Shown piece by piece: positions 1-6,961 of a DNA stretch of 9,032 bases; position 1 is the stretch's first letter, and each line of letters begins with the position of its first letter. Under the pieces are notes generated by a model. The model saw only the letters and a list, made by a program, of their open reading frames with translations, did not search any database and was not told the DNA's origin. The stretch is from Bacillota bacterium (lineage in GTDB: Bacteria > Bacillota > Limnochordia > Limnochordales > ZCTH02-B6), in assembly GCA_003387805.1 (NCBI GenBank), contig QGSR01000064.1, positions 1 through 9,032 of the forward strand. The letters are read 5' to 3'. The position numbers and the translations under genes are program-made.

Positions 1-1
1 G

Positions 2-574
2 CCCGGGGGGCGGGAGGTTTGGCCCGGCGGGTGGGGCGGGCACGGGCTGGCGGCGTTGAGCGGCGGGGACCTGCGGCGCCTGCTGCACCACATCGAGCAG
101 CTCGACGCGATGTTCGACGTCATGCTGATCGACACCGGCGCCGGCATCGGCCGCGACGTCATCAACTTTGCGCTGGCCGGCGACGAAGTGCTCATCGTGA
201 CGACGACGGACCCGTCGGCGCTGGCCGATGCGTACGCGATGGTGAAAGTCATCTCGGCGCGGCGGGCCGACGCGCGGCTGCTCATCGCGGTCAACATGGC
301 CGCGGACTTCCGCGAGGGCGAGGCCACGTTTCAGCGGCTGGATTCCGCGGCCCGGCGGTTTCTGGGCGTGCAGACGACCTTGCTGGGCGTGGTGCCCCGG
401 GACGCCGCGGTCATCCAGGCGGTCAAGAGGCAGCAGCCGTTCGTGCTGGCCACGCCCCAGGTGGCCGCCGCGCGGGCGGTGGAAGCCATGGCCCGCCGCC
501 TCGCGGGCGTGCCGGAGGCGGAGCCGGCCGGGTTGTCGGGCCTCATCCGGCGTCTGCTGAGACTGGATCGGTAA
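2..574 (+). CDS. flhG: Flagellar number/placement regulator FlhG (MinD-like ATPase), C-terminal part; 5' end outside window
   Basis: The frame is open from base 2 and gives 190 residues with no start needed, so the gene is cut by the window edge. FlhG (YlxH) is a MinD/ParA-family P-loop ATPase that works with FlhF to set flagellar number and position at the membrane. Visible family marks are a PGGxG-like segment (fragment residues 8-13), the switch II stretch LIDTGAGI (42-49), TTTDPSALADAYAMVK (67-82, the classic TT-P-TA-DAYA-K pattern) and VNMA (98-101). The Walker A motif must lie upstream of the window. The C-terminal tail LIRRLLRLDR resembles the amphipathic membrane-targeting helix of MinD/FlhG. 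An internal TTG at 56 is not the real start, because homology continues upstream. Position next to a PilZ protein and fliA matches Firmicute flagellar operons. Two tryptophans near the edge (residues 7 and 11) stand where FlhG normally has Leu/Ile and Ser; see findings. Confidence 0.88.
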   Translation, partial: PGGREVWPGGWGGHGLAALSGGDLRRLLHHIEQLDAMFDVMLIDTGAGIGRDVINFALAGDEVLIVTTTDPSALADAYAMVKVISARRADARLLIAVNMAADFREGEATFQRLDSAARRFLGVQTTLLGVVPRDAAVIQAVKRQQPFVLATPQVAAARAVEAMARRLAGVPEAEPAGLSGLIRRLLRLDR

Positions 575-604
575 GCCAACAACGCGCGGCACGGGGGTGA
601 CTGC

Positions 605-1297
605 GTGGAACAGTTGCAATCGGTGCTGCAGATCGGCATGCGCGTCTGGGTTCGGGCGCTGGACGACGCGCTGGAGCAGCGCTACGCATCCAGGATAGAG
701 GACATGACGGACCGGTGGCTGGTCGTCCAGCGGCCCACGGACGAGCACCGGTCCCTGCCCATCGGGCGGGGCAGCCCGGTGGAGCTGACCGTGGCCATAA
801 CGGGTCAGCCGGGCAAAGACGGTCAGTATCGCGCCCGGACCGTCGTCCTCGGCGTGCTGACGGACCAGCGGGTGCCTTTTCTGCAGCTGGCCTGGCCCGA
901 GAACTGGGAGCGGGTGCAGCACCGCGAGTACGTGCGGGTGCCGGTGTCGCTGCCGGTGCGCCTGCGGGTGATGGAGGAGGACGACGAAGGGCCCGGGGAC
1001 TCCGCGGTCGAAGAAGCTTGGGTCGAGGGCATCATGCGCGACCTGAGCGGCGGCGGGTGCCAAGTTGCGGTCCCTCTGGCGCTGGCGCCGCGGCAGGAGG
1101 TGGAGGTGGAGTTTCGCCTTCCGTCCCGGGCCTTCGTGTTGCCCGCGGAAGTGCAGCGGGTGGACGTCTCGCCCGACGACCACCGCCTGCGCATCGTCGG
1201 GCTGGCGTTTACGGACATCCGGGAGCCGACGCGGGAGGAGATCATCCGCTTCACCTTCCAGAGGCAGATCGAACTGCGCAAAAAGGGGCTGGCGTGA
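605..1297 (+). CDS. YcgR/YpfA-type flagellar brake protein with PilZ domain (c-di-GMP receptor)
   Basis: This 230-aa protein has the two-domain layout of YcgR/YpfA: an N-terminal PilZN/YcgR-N beta domain (about residues 8-100) and a C-terminal PilZ domain (about 104-222). The c-di-GMP binding signature is complete: RxxxR as REYVR (107-111) and DxSxxG as DLSGGG (146-151). The C-terminal helix REEIIRFTFQRQIELRKK is typical of the family. When bound to c-di-GMP, such proteins slow or stop the flagellar motor by acting on stator or switch proteins. The start is GTG at 605, supported by GGGGGTGA at 593-600, four bases upstream. The gene follows flhG by 30 bases and its TGA is directly followed by the fliA GTG, so translational coupling is likely. 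In B. subtilis the chemotaxis genes cheB to cheD lie in this interval instead. Paralogue-level naming is uncertain, so no symbol is given. Confidence 0.9.
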   Translation: MEQLQSVLQIGMRVWVRALDDALEQRYASRIEDMTDRWLVVQRPTDEHRSLPIGRGSPVELTVAITGQPGKDGQYRARTVVLGVLTDQRVPFLQLAWPENWERVQHREYVRVPVSLPVRLRVMEEDDEGPGDSAVEEAWVEGIMRDLSGGGCQVAVPLALAPRQEVEVEFRLPSRAFVLPAEVQRVDVSPDDHRLRIVGLAFTDIREPTREEIIRFTFQRQIELRKKGLA

Positions 1298-2080
1298 GTG
1301 GCGGCGTCGGAGCAGGACGTACAGCGCTGGTGGCGCGAGTTTAAGAACAACGGCGACCCGGAAGCCCGGGAGCGGCTCATCGTCCATTACGCGCCGCTCG
1401 TGAAGTACGTCTCGGGCCGCGTGGCCATGGGGCTGCCGCCCAACATCGATCCGGAGGACCTGAACAGCTACGGCATTTTCGGTCTGGTGGACGCGCTGGA
1501 GAAGTTCGAGCCGGACCGGGGCGTGAAGTTCGAAACGTACGCCATCGCGCGCATCCGCGGCGCGGTGTTCGACGGGCTGCGGGAGCAGGACTGGGTGCCC
1601 CGCACCGTGCGGCAGAAAGCCCGGCGGCTGGAACAGACCATCGCCCGTCTGGAGGCCCGGCTGGGCCGCTCGGCCACCGACGCGGAAATCAGCGAAGCCA
1701 TGAACCTGACGCTGGAAGAGTACGCGGCGCTGCTGACGGAAATCCAGGGCACGGGCCTGGTGTCTTTGGATGAGTGGTGGAGCGACGGCGACGACGACAA
1801 AGGCCTGACCCTGGGCGAGCTGATCCACGATCCCGCCGCGGAAAACCCGGGCGCGGCCGTGGAGGCCGAAGAGGTGGAAAAGCTGCTGGGCCAGGTCATC
1901 GACGCGCTGCCCGAGCGGGAAAAGCTGGTCATTACCTTGTATTATTACGAAGGCCTGACGCTGAAAGAAATCGGCCGGGTGCTGGGCGTCACCGAGTCGC
2001 GGGTGTCGCAGCTGCACACGCGGGCCATCGTGCGGCTGCGGGCCCGGCTGCACCGCTTCCGCGACGCGCTGGTCAGTTGA
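1298..2080 (+). CDS. fliA: RNA polymerase sigma factor for flagellar genes, FliA/SigD/WhiG family (sigma-28)
   Basis: This 260-aa sigma-70 family group 3 factor directs RNA polymerase to late flagellar and chemotaxis promoters. Region 2 covers about residues 26-95, with LVKYVSGRVAMGLPPNIDPEDLNSYGIFGL (34-63) and FETYAIARIRGAVFDGLR (78-95), typical of FliA/SigD/WhiG. Region 3 starts at DWVPRTVRQKAR (98-109). Region 4 is LPEREKLVITLYYYEGLTLKEIGRVLGVTESRVSQLHTRAIVRLR (204-248), containing the DNA-binding helix-turn-helix. The length fits the family. The start is GTG at 1298, immediately after the PilZ TGA (no gap), with AAAAGGGG at 1281-1288 as ribosome binding site. The conserved core begins within about 10 residues of this start. 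As in B. subtilis, it is followed by a swrB-like gene and rpsB. No FlgM anti-sigma gene is in the window. Confidence 0.96.
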   Translation: MAASEQDVQRWWREFKNNGDPEARERLIVHYAPLVKYVSGRVAMGLPPNIDPEDLNSYGIFGLVDALEKFEPDRGVKFETYAIARIRGAVFDGLREQDWVPRTVRQKARRLEQTIARLEARLGRSATDAEISEAMNLTLEEYAALLTEIQGTGLVSLDEWWSDGDDDKGLTLGELIHDPAAENPGAAVEAEEVEKLLGQVIDALPEREKLVITLYYYEGLTLKEIGRVLGVTESRVSQLHTRAIVRLRARLHRFRDALVS

Positions 2081-2106
2081 CCGGTACGGCACGGAAATTG
2101 TACAAT
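2077..2106 (+). promoter_or_regulatory. Probable sigma-A promoter ahead of the 91-aa and swrB-like genes
   Basis: TTGACC at 2077-2082 (consensus TTGACA) and TACAAT at 2101-2106 (consensus TATAAT) are separated by 18 bases. The -35 box overlaps the fliA stop codon (TGA 2078-2080). A perfect 12-bp palindrome AATTGTACAATT (2096-2107) covers the -10 box, so a dimeric regulator could bind there, although the palindrome may simply be part of an AT-rich -10 region. Predicted transcription would begin near 2113. It would allow the genes after fliA, and possibly rpsB onward, to be transcribed independently of the flagellar operon. Confidence 0.65.
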
Positions 2107-2127
2107 TGAGAAAACAGCGTCAGTCTG

Positions 2128-2148
2128 CGGCGGCGCCGGCGGCCGCCG
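2128..2148 (+). other. GC-only hairpin in the leader of the 91-aa gene
   Basis: CGGCGGC (2128-2134) and GCCGCCG (2142-2148) form a perfect 7-bp stem with a 7-base loop. It lies between the predicted transcription start and the ribosome binding site GGGGGAGG (2157-2164). No T-tract follows, so it is not a terminator. It could be chance in GC-rich DNA or an mRNA-stabilising 5' hairpin. Confidence 0.35.
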
Positions 2149-2169
2149 AAGGAAACGGGGGAGGCGGAC

Positions 2170-2445
2170 ATGAGCATTCAAATCAGTGACTTGCAAGTCC
2201 TATTGCCGCGCGCCGACGAGATCGCGCGCACGCTGCCGTCCGCCCACCAGCAGGATACCCACCAGCAGGCCCTGGCCGCGGCCATGCAGGCCGAAGTCGA
2301 GCGGCAGCGCCGCCGGGTGGCCCGGGCGCGCGCGGGCGACGAAGCCCGGGGCGCGGACGGGCGGTGGACGGCCCGGGCCCGGGACCAGGAGGCGCCGGCG
2401 GAGAGGCCCGACGGCCTGGGGCGCCGGCTCGACGTGCGGGCGTGA
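2170..2445 (+). CDS. Small uncharacterised protein encoded between fliA and the swrB-like gene
   Basis: This 91-aa ORF begins at ATG 2170 with a strong ribosome binding site GGGGGAGG (2157-2164), five bases upstream. I cannot assign a function. The N-terminus MSIQISDLQVLLPRADEIAR is ordered-looking. Residues 27-56 are rich in Gln, Glu and Arg and look helical (HQQDTHQQALAAAMQAEVER). The rest is highly charged and probably disordered, ending in GLGRRLDVRA. There is no signal peptide and no membrane segment. From memory, small proteins with a similar start (IQxxDLQVxxPR) and end (xLDVR/IDIR) are encoded beside fliA in clostridial flagellar operons; this was not checked. It ends 9 bases before the swrB-like start, so the two are likely co-transcribed. 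The good start site and operon position argue that it is real. Confidence 0.72.
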   Translation: MSIQISDLQVLLPRADEIARTLPSAHQQDTHQQALAAAMQAEVERQRRRVARARAGDEARGADGRWTARARDQEAPAERPDGLGRRLDVRA

Positions 2446-2454
2446 GCCGCGGCC

Positions 2455-2925
2455 GTGGGCTACGTCTCTCTCGTCTTTTCCATCCTCTCCTTCATCTTCT
2501 CGCTGGCGGCTTTCATCCTCGTTATCGTCCGCACCCGCCGCCGGGAGCGGACGCCCGGCTCGTCTTTGTGGAACGACGAGCTCCTGACGCGTGACGCGTG
2601 GCTGGAGGAGCTGGAGGCCAAAGGCCAGGCCGTGCTGGCCCGCATCGAGCAGGCCGAGCGCCGCCTCGCGGCCGCCGTGTCCGCACCGCAGGAGGGTGCC
2701 GCCGAGCCCGCCGCGAGCGTGGAGCCCGGCTTCTCACCGGCCCGGGCCGACGACGCGGGGCCGGTCCCGGCGCTGCAGCAGGCGGCCGTCCGGGACGAGG
2801 TCCGGCGGCTGGCCGCGGAAGGCCACGATCCCGCCGCCATCGCCCGCCGGCTGCAGCTGGGCCGGGGCGAGGTGGAGCTGTTCCTGGGCCTGCCCGGCCG
2901 GGGCCCCGCCCCAAATGATGGTTGA
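2455..2925 (+). CDS. SwrB/YlxL-like membrane protein with C-terminal DUF6115-type helix-turn-helix-like segment
   Basis: This 156-aa protein starts at GTG 2455; no strong ribosome binding site is visible and coupling to the preceding gene (9-base gap) is likely. An N-terminal membrane anchor spans about residues 4-26, followed by a basic stop-transfer stretch RTRRRER (26-32). A probable coiled coil covers about 46-76 ([26 protein letters not shown]), then an Ala/Pro-rich linker. The C-terminal block [31 protein letters not shown] (116-146) matches the DUF6115 pattern (G-x-x-x-x-x-IA-x-x-L-x-x-x-x-GEVEL) of SwrB/YlxL. In B. subtilis, SwrB sits between sigD and rpsB, as here, and promotes assembly of the flagellar basal body and its export apparatus. 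Function is inferred from position and architecture; overall identity to SwrB is low, so no gene symbol is given. Confidence 0.78.
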   Translation: MGYVSLVFSILSFIFSLAAFILVIVRTRRRERTPGSSLWNDELLTRDAWLEELEAKGQAVLARIEQAERRLAAAVSAPQEGAAEPAASVEPGFSPARADDAGPVPALQQAAVRDEVRRLAAEGHDPAAIARRLQLGRGEVELFLGLPGRGPAPNDG

Positions 2926-2951
2926 TGCGCCGAATTCGGCTGTGCTATACT
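2922..2951 (+). promoter_or_regulatory. Extended -10 promoter of rpsB
   Basis: TTGATG at 2922-2927 and TATACT at 2946-2951 are 18 bases apart, and TGC directly before the -10 box makes it an extended -10 promoter. The -35 box contains the stop codon of the swrB-like gene (TGA 2923-2925). The spacer holds a perfect 12-bp palindrome GCCGAATTCGGC (2929-2940). Transcription would start near 2958, giving a leader of about 110 bases before rpsB. The core resembles the dxr promoter at 8921-8951. Confidence 0.75.
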
Positions 2952-2995
2952 ACCCGAGGTGTCATTACACACGCAGGCGGACCCGCGGGCGGGTG

Positions 2996-3014
2996 CCGCT
3001 CCGCGGCGGAGCGG
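2996..3014 (+). other. Perfect hairpin in the rpsB leader
   Basis: CCGCTCCG (2996-3003) pairs with CGGAGCGG (3007-3014) over 8 bp with a CGG loop; flanking G- and C-rich stretches could extend it after an internal loop. It lies in the roughly 110-base untranslated leader of rpsB and is not followed by a T-tract. Leaders of ribosomal protein operons often carry structures bound by the encoded protein; whether this is one cannot be told from a single sequence. Confidence 0.45.
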
Positions 3015-3055
3015 TCGCCCCCGGGGATGACGCGTGCGGAGGAAAAACCACGGCG

Positions 3056-3065
3056 AGGGGAGGTG
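3056..3065 (+). promoter_or_regulatory. Ribosome binding site of rpsB
   Basis: AGGGGAGGTG lies five bases before ATG 3071. It decides the rpsB start, since the frame is open far upstream (to 2591) across the promoter and leader. A second GGAGG (3038-3042) has no start codon at a usable distance. Confidence 0.85.
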
Positions 3066-3070
3066 CACGC

Positions 3071-3823
3071 ATGGCAGTCGTGAGCATGAAGCAGCTGCTG
3101 GAGTCGGGCGTGCATTTCGGTCACCAGACGCGGCGCTGGAATCCCAAGATGGCGCCGTACATCTTCACCGAACGCAACGGCATCTACATCATCGACCTGC
3201 AGAAAACCGTCCGGAAAATCGACGAAGCGTACAAGTTCGTCAAAGAGCTGGCGGCCGAGGGCGGCACGGTTTTGTTCGTCGGCACGAAGAAGCAGGCCCA
3301 CAACACCGTCCGGGAAGAAGCCGAGCGGTGCGGCATGTACTACGTGAACGAGCGTTGGCTCGGCGGCATGCTGACCAACTTCGAGACGATCAAGACTCGC
3401 ATCCAGCGGCTCAAAGAGCTGGAGCAGATGGAAGAAGACGGCTCCTTCGATCTGCTGCCGAAGAAGGAAGTGCTGCAGCTGCGCAAAGAGCGCGAGAAAC
3501 TGCAGCGCTACCTGGGCGGCATTCGGGAGATGAAGCGTCTTCCGGACGCGGTGTTTATCGTCGATCCGCGCAAGGAGCGCATCGCCGTTCACGAGGCGCG
3601 CAAACTTGGCATACCCATCGTCGCGATCGTCGACACCAACTGCGACCCGGACGAGATCGACTACGTCATTCCGGGCAACGACGACGCGATTCGAGCCGTC
3701 CGCTTGCTGACTAGCAAGATCGCCGACGCCGTCATCGAAGGCAGGGAAGGGCGCGAAGAAGCCGAAGCGCCGGCGGCCGACGAGGCGGAGCAGGGCGAAG
3801 AAGCGGAACTGGTCGAGGTATAG
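3071..3823 (+). CDS. rpsB: 30S ribosomal protein S2 (uS2)
   Basis: This 250-aa protein is a structural component of the small ribosomal subunit. It binds near h26 and h35-37 of 16S rRNA and is needed for S1 binding. Signatures include [20 protein letters not shown] (6-25), [17 protein letters not shown] (30-46), [10 protein letters not shown] (67-76), [15 protein letters not shown] (90-104), [37 protein letters not shown] (158-194) and [14 protein letters not shown] (200-213). The Glu-rich acidic tail (about 224-250) is common in Firmicute S2. The start ATG 3071 is fixed by AGGGGAGGTG five bases upstream and by the family's usual [10 protein letters not shown] beginning. It is followed 21 bases later by tsf, the near-universal rpsB-tsf pair. 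Feedback control by S2 through the leader is known in other bacteria and possible here. Confidence 0.99.
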   Translation: MAVVSMKQLLESGVHFGHQTRRWNPKMAPYIFTERNGIYIIDLQKTVRKIDEAYKFVKELAAEGGTVLFVGTKKQAHNTVREEAERCGMYYVNERWLGGMLTNFETIKTRIQRLKELEQMEEDGSFDLLPKKEVLQLRKEREKLQRYLGGIREMKRLPDAVFIVDPRKERIAVHEARKLGIPIVAIVDTNCDPDEIDYVIPGNDDAIRAVRLLTSKIADAVIEGREGREEAEAPAADEAEQGEEAELVEV

Positions 3824-3844
3824 TCAAGGAGGCTCGTGATTCTG

Positions 3845-5354
<1,510 letters not shown>

Positions 5355-5357
5355 CCC

Positions 5358-5924
5358 ATGGCAGATGAAGTGCAAGCGGTATTGAGCGAGACCGAGTCCA
5401 AGATGCAGCAAGCCGTGCAGGCCGCCCGGCGCGACCTGGCCGCCATCCGCACCGGCCGGGCCAATCCGGCGCTTCTGGACCGCATTACCGTCGACTACTA
5501 CGGCACGCCCACGCCGCTGAACCAGCTGGCGTCCATCACCGTCCCCGAAGCCCGCCTGCTGGTGGTGCAGCCGTGGGACAAAAACTCGCTGAAGGACATC
5601 GAAAAGGCCATCATGTCGTCGGACCTGGGCCTGACGCCCAACAACGACGGGACGGTCATCCGCATCCAGATCCCGCAGCTGACCGAGGAGCGGCGCCGCG
5701 ACCTGGCGCGCCTCGCGCGCAAGGAAGCCGAGGAGAAGCGGGTGGCGGTGCGCAACGCCCGCCGCGACGCCAACGAAGAGCTGAAGAGGCTGGAGAAGGA
5801 AGGCGTCATTTCCGAGGACGACAGCCGGCGGGCCCAGACGGACGTGCAGCAGCTGACCGACAAGTACATAAAAGAAATCGACGATTTGCTGGCCGCGAAA
5901 GAAAAGGAGATTATGGAAGTTTGA
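5358..5924 (+). CDS. frr: Ribosome recycling factor
   Basis: RRF, with EF-G, splits the post-termination ribosome complex to free the subunits. The 188-aa length is close to the family norm (about 185). Domain I is the three-helix bundle (about 1-29 and 106-188) and domain II the small beta domain (about 30-105). Signatures are [31 protein letters not shown] (28-58), [15 protein letters not shown] (71-85), [23 protein letters not shown] (91-113) and [13 protein letters not shown] (131-143), which includes an Arg near the position essential in E. coli RRF. The start ATG 5358 lies three bases after the pyrH stop; the binding site GGGAGGGAG (5339-5347) is inside the pyrH end. The final codons carry AAGGAG (5904-5909), suggesting another gene starts at the frr stop. 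Confidence 0.98.
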   Translation: MADEVQAVLSETESKMQQAVQAARRDLAAIRTGRANPALLDRITVDYYGTPTPLNQLASITVPEARLLVVQPWDKNSLKDIEKAIMSSDLGLTPNNDGTVIRIQIPQLTEERRRDLARLARKEAEEKRVAVRNARRDANEELKRLEKEGVISEDDSRRAQTDVQQLTDKYIKEIDDLLAAKEKEIMEV

Positions 5925-6157
5925 GCGCCGCTTCGGACCCGGGCCTGTTGGCCATGGATATGGCGGCGGCCCTGGCCGGCCTGGCCGCCGAGGGCCGCAA
6001 GGTGCGCATCGAGCCCGCGGCGCCCCCGAAGGGCGCGGGGGCCGTCGCGCGCTGGCGCGTCGCCCGGGTGTCCGGGCGCGGCGATGAAACGGTGCTGGTC
6101 GTCGTACCTGAGATAGAGGGACGAATCGAATGCGGGAACCTTACACCGAATCAGTGA
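5921..6157 (+). CDS. Small uncharacterised protein between frr and uppS
   Basis: This 78-aa ORF is read from TTG 5921, which overlaps the frr stop as TTGA. It has AAGGAG at 5904-5909, 11 bases upstream. Alternative starts are ATG 5954 or ATG 5960, which lack an obvious binding site. Its TGA (6155-6157) overlaps the start of uppS by 28 bases. I do not recognise a characterised family. From ATG 5954 on, the protein looks like a helix ([17 protein letters not shown]), a Pro-rich turn ([11 protein letters not shown]) and beta strands ([22 protein letters not shown]), a pattern consistent with a small alpha/beta fold. There is no membrane segment. From memory, small ORFs of this kind occur between frr and uppS in some clostridia; this was not verified. 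The gap of about 200 bases in an otherwise tightly packed operon supports a real gene. Confidence 0.6.
   Translation: MSAASDPGLLAMDMAAALAGLAAEGRKVRIEPAAPPKGAGAVARWRVARVSGRGDETVLVVVPEIEGRIECGNLTPNQ
6115..6121 (+). promoter_or_regulatory. Ribosome binding site that favours ATG 6130 for uppS
   Basis: AGAGGGA lies eight bases before ATG 6130. Other in-frame starts are GTG 6154 (overlapping the upstream stop as GTGA), GTG 6160 and GTG 6163, none with an equally good site. Confidence 0.65.
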
Positions 6158-6945
6158 GCGTGGTGGAGCCCCGGGCGGATGTGTCCCGGAGCGCCGCCAA
6201 CGGCGCGGCCGAGGCGGAAGGGCGGCTCTTGCACGCGCTGGATCGCGAGCGCCTGCCCCGGCACGTGGCGATTATCATGGACGGCAACCGCCGCTGGGCC
6301 GAGAGCCGCTCGCTGCCGCGCACCGAAGGCTATCGGGCCGGCGTGCGCGCGCTGCGGCATACCGTGGAGGCCTGCGGCGAACTGGGAATCCGCTACCTGA
6401 CCGTCTACGCGTTTTCCACGGAAAACTGGGAGCGTCCGCGCGACGAGGTCGGCTTTCTCATGGACCTGCTCACCAACGGGCTCGACAAAGAGCTGCCGCT
6501 TCTCGAGCGGGAAGGCGTGGCGCTGCGGGTGCTGGGCGATCGCCGCCGGCTGCCGGCCCGGGTCAACCGGCGGCTGGACGCGGCGCTGGCCAGCCCGCCG
6601 GAAAACCCCAGGCTCGTCCTGAGCGTGGCGCTGAACTACGGCGGGCGCGCGGAAATCGTGCAGGCGGCCCGGCGCGTGGCCGCCGACGTCGCGAACGGTG
6701 TCATAAGGCCTGATGAAATCGATGAATCCCGCTTCGCTTCGTATCTGTACACCGCGGATCTGCCCGATCCGGACCTCGTCATTCGCACCGGCGGGGAGCA
6801 CCGCATCTCCAACTTCCTGCTCTGGCAGCTCGCGTACGCGGAGCTGTGGATTACGCCGGTGTACTGGCCCGATTTCAACCGTACCCACTTGTTGAGCGCC
6901 ATCGTGGACTTCCAGCGGCGCCAGCGGCGGTTCGGCCGCGTGTAG
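6130..6945 (+). CDS. uppS: Undecaprenyl diphosphate synthase (cis-prenyltransferase, isoprenyl transferase)
   Basis: UppS adds isopentenyl diphosphate units to farnesyl diphosphate to make C55 undecaprenyl diphosphate, the lipid carrier for peptidoglycan and other wall polymers; it acts at the inner membrane face. The protein has 271 residues, with an N-terminal extension of about 45 residues before the conserved core. Motifs are HVAIIMDGNRRWA (45-57, catalytic Asp51), AFSTENWERP (94-103), LNYGGRAEIVQAARR (168-182) and the diphosphate-binding RTGGEHRISNFLLWQLAYAEL (219-239), followed by WPDF (246-249). All key residues are present. ATG 6130 is chosen for its binding site; a start at GTG 6154 would shorten the poorly conserved N-terminus by eight residues. 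It sits with cdsA and dxr in a lipid and isoprenoid block; dxr, further downstream, supplies precursors for its substrates. Confidence 0.97.
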   Translation: MREPYTESVSVVEPRADVSRSAANGAAEAEGRLLHALDRERLPRHVAIIMDGNRRWAESRSLPRTEGYRAGVRALRHTVEACGELGIRYLTVYAFSTENWERPRDEVGFLMDLLTNGLDKELPLLEREGVALRVLGDRRRLPARVNRRLDAALASPPENPRLVLSVALNYGGRAEIVQAARRVAADVANGVIRPDEIDESRFASYLYTADLPDPDLVIRTGGEHRISNFLLWQLAYAELWITPVYWPDFNRTHLLSAIVDFQRRQRRFGRV

Positions 6946-6961
6946 CAGGGAGGCGGTCAAC

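Noticed and set aside
2128..2148. Hairpin after fliA as an intrinsic terminator
   Set aside because: No T-run follows and the strong binding site of the next gene comes 8 bases later.
2591..3070. Long upstream extension of the rpsB frame, which would give a 410-aa protein
   Set aside because: It runs through the swrB-like gene in another frame, the promoter and the leader. S2 homology and a strong binding site fix the start at 3071.
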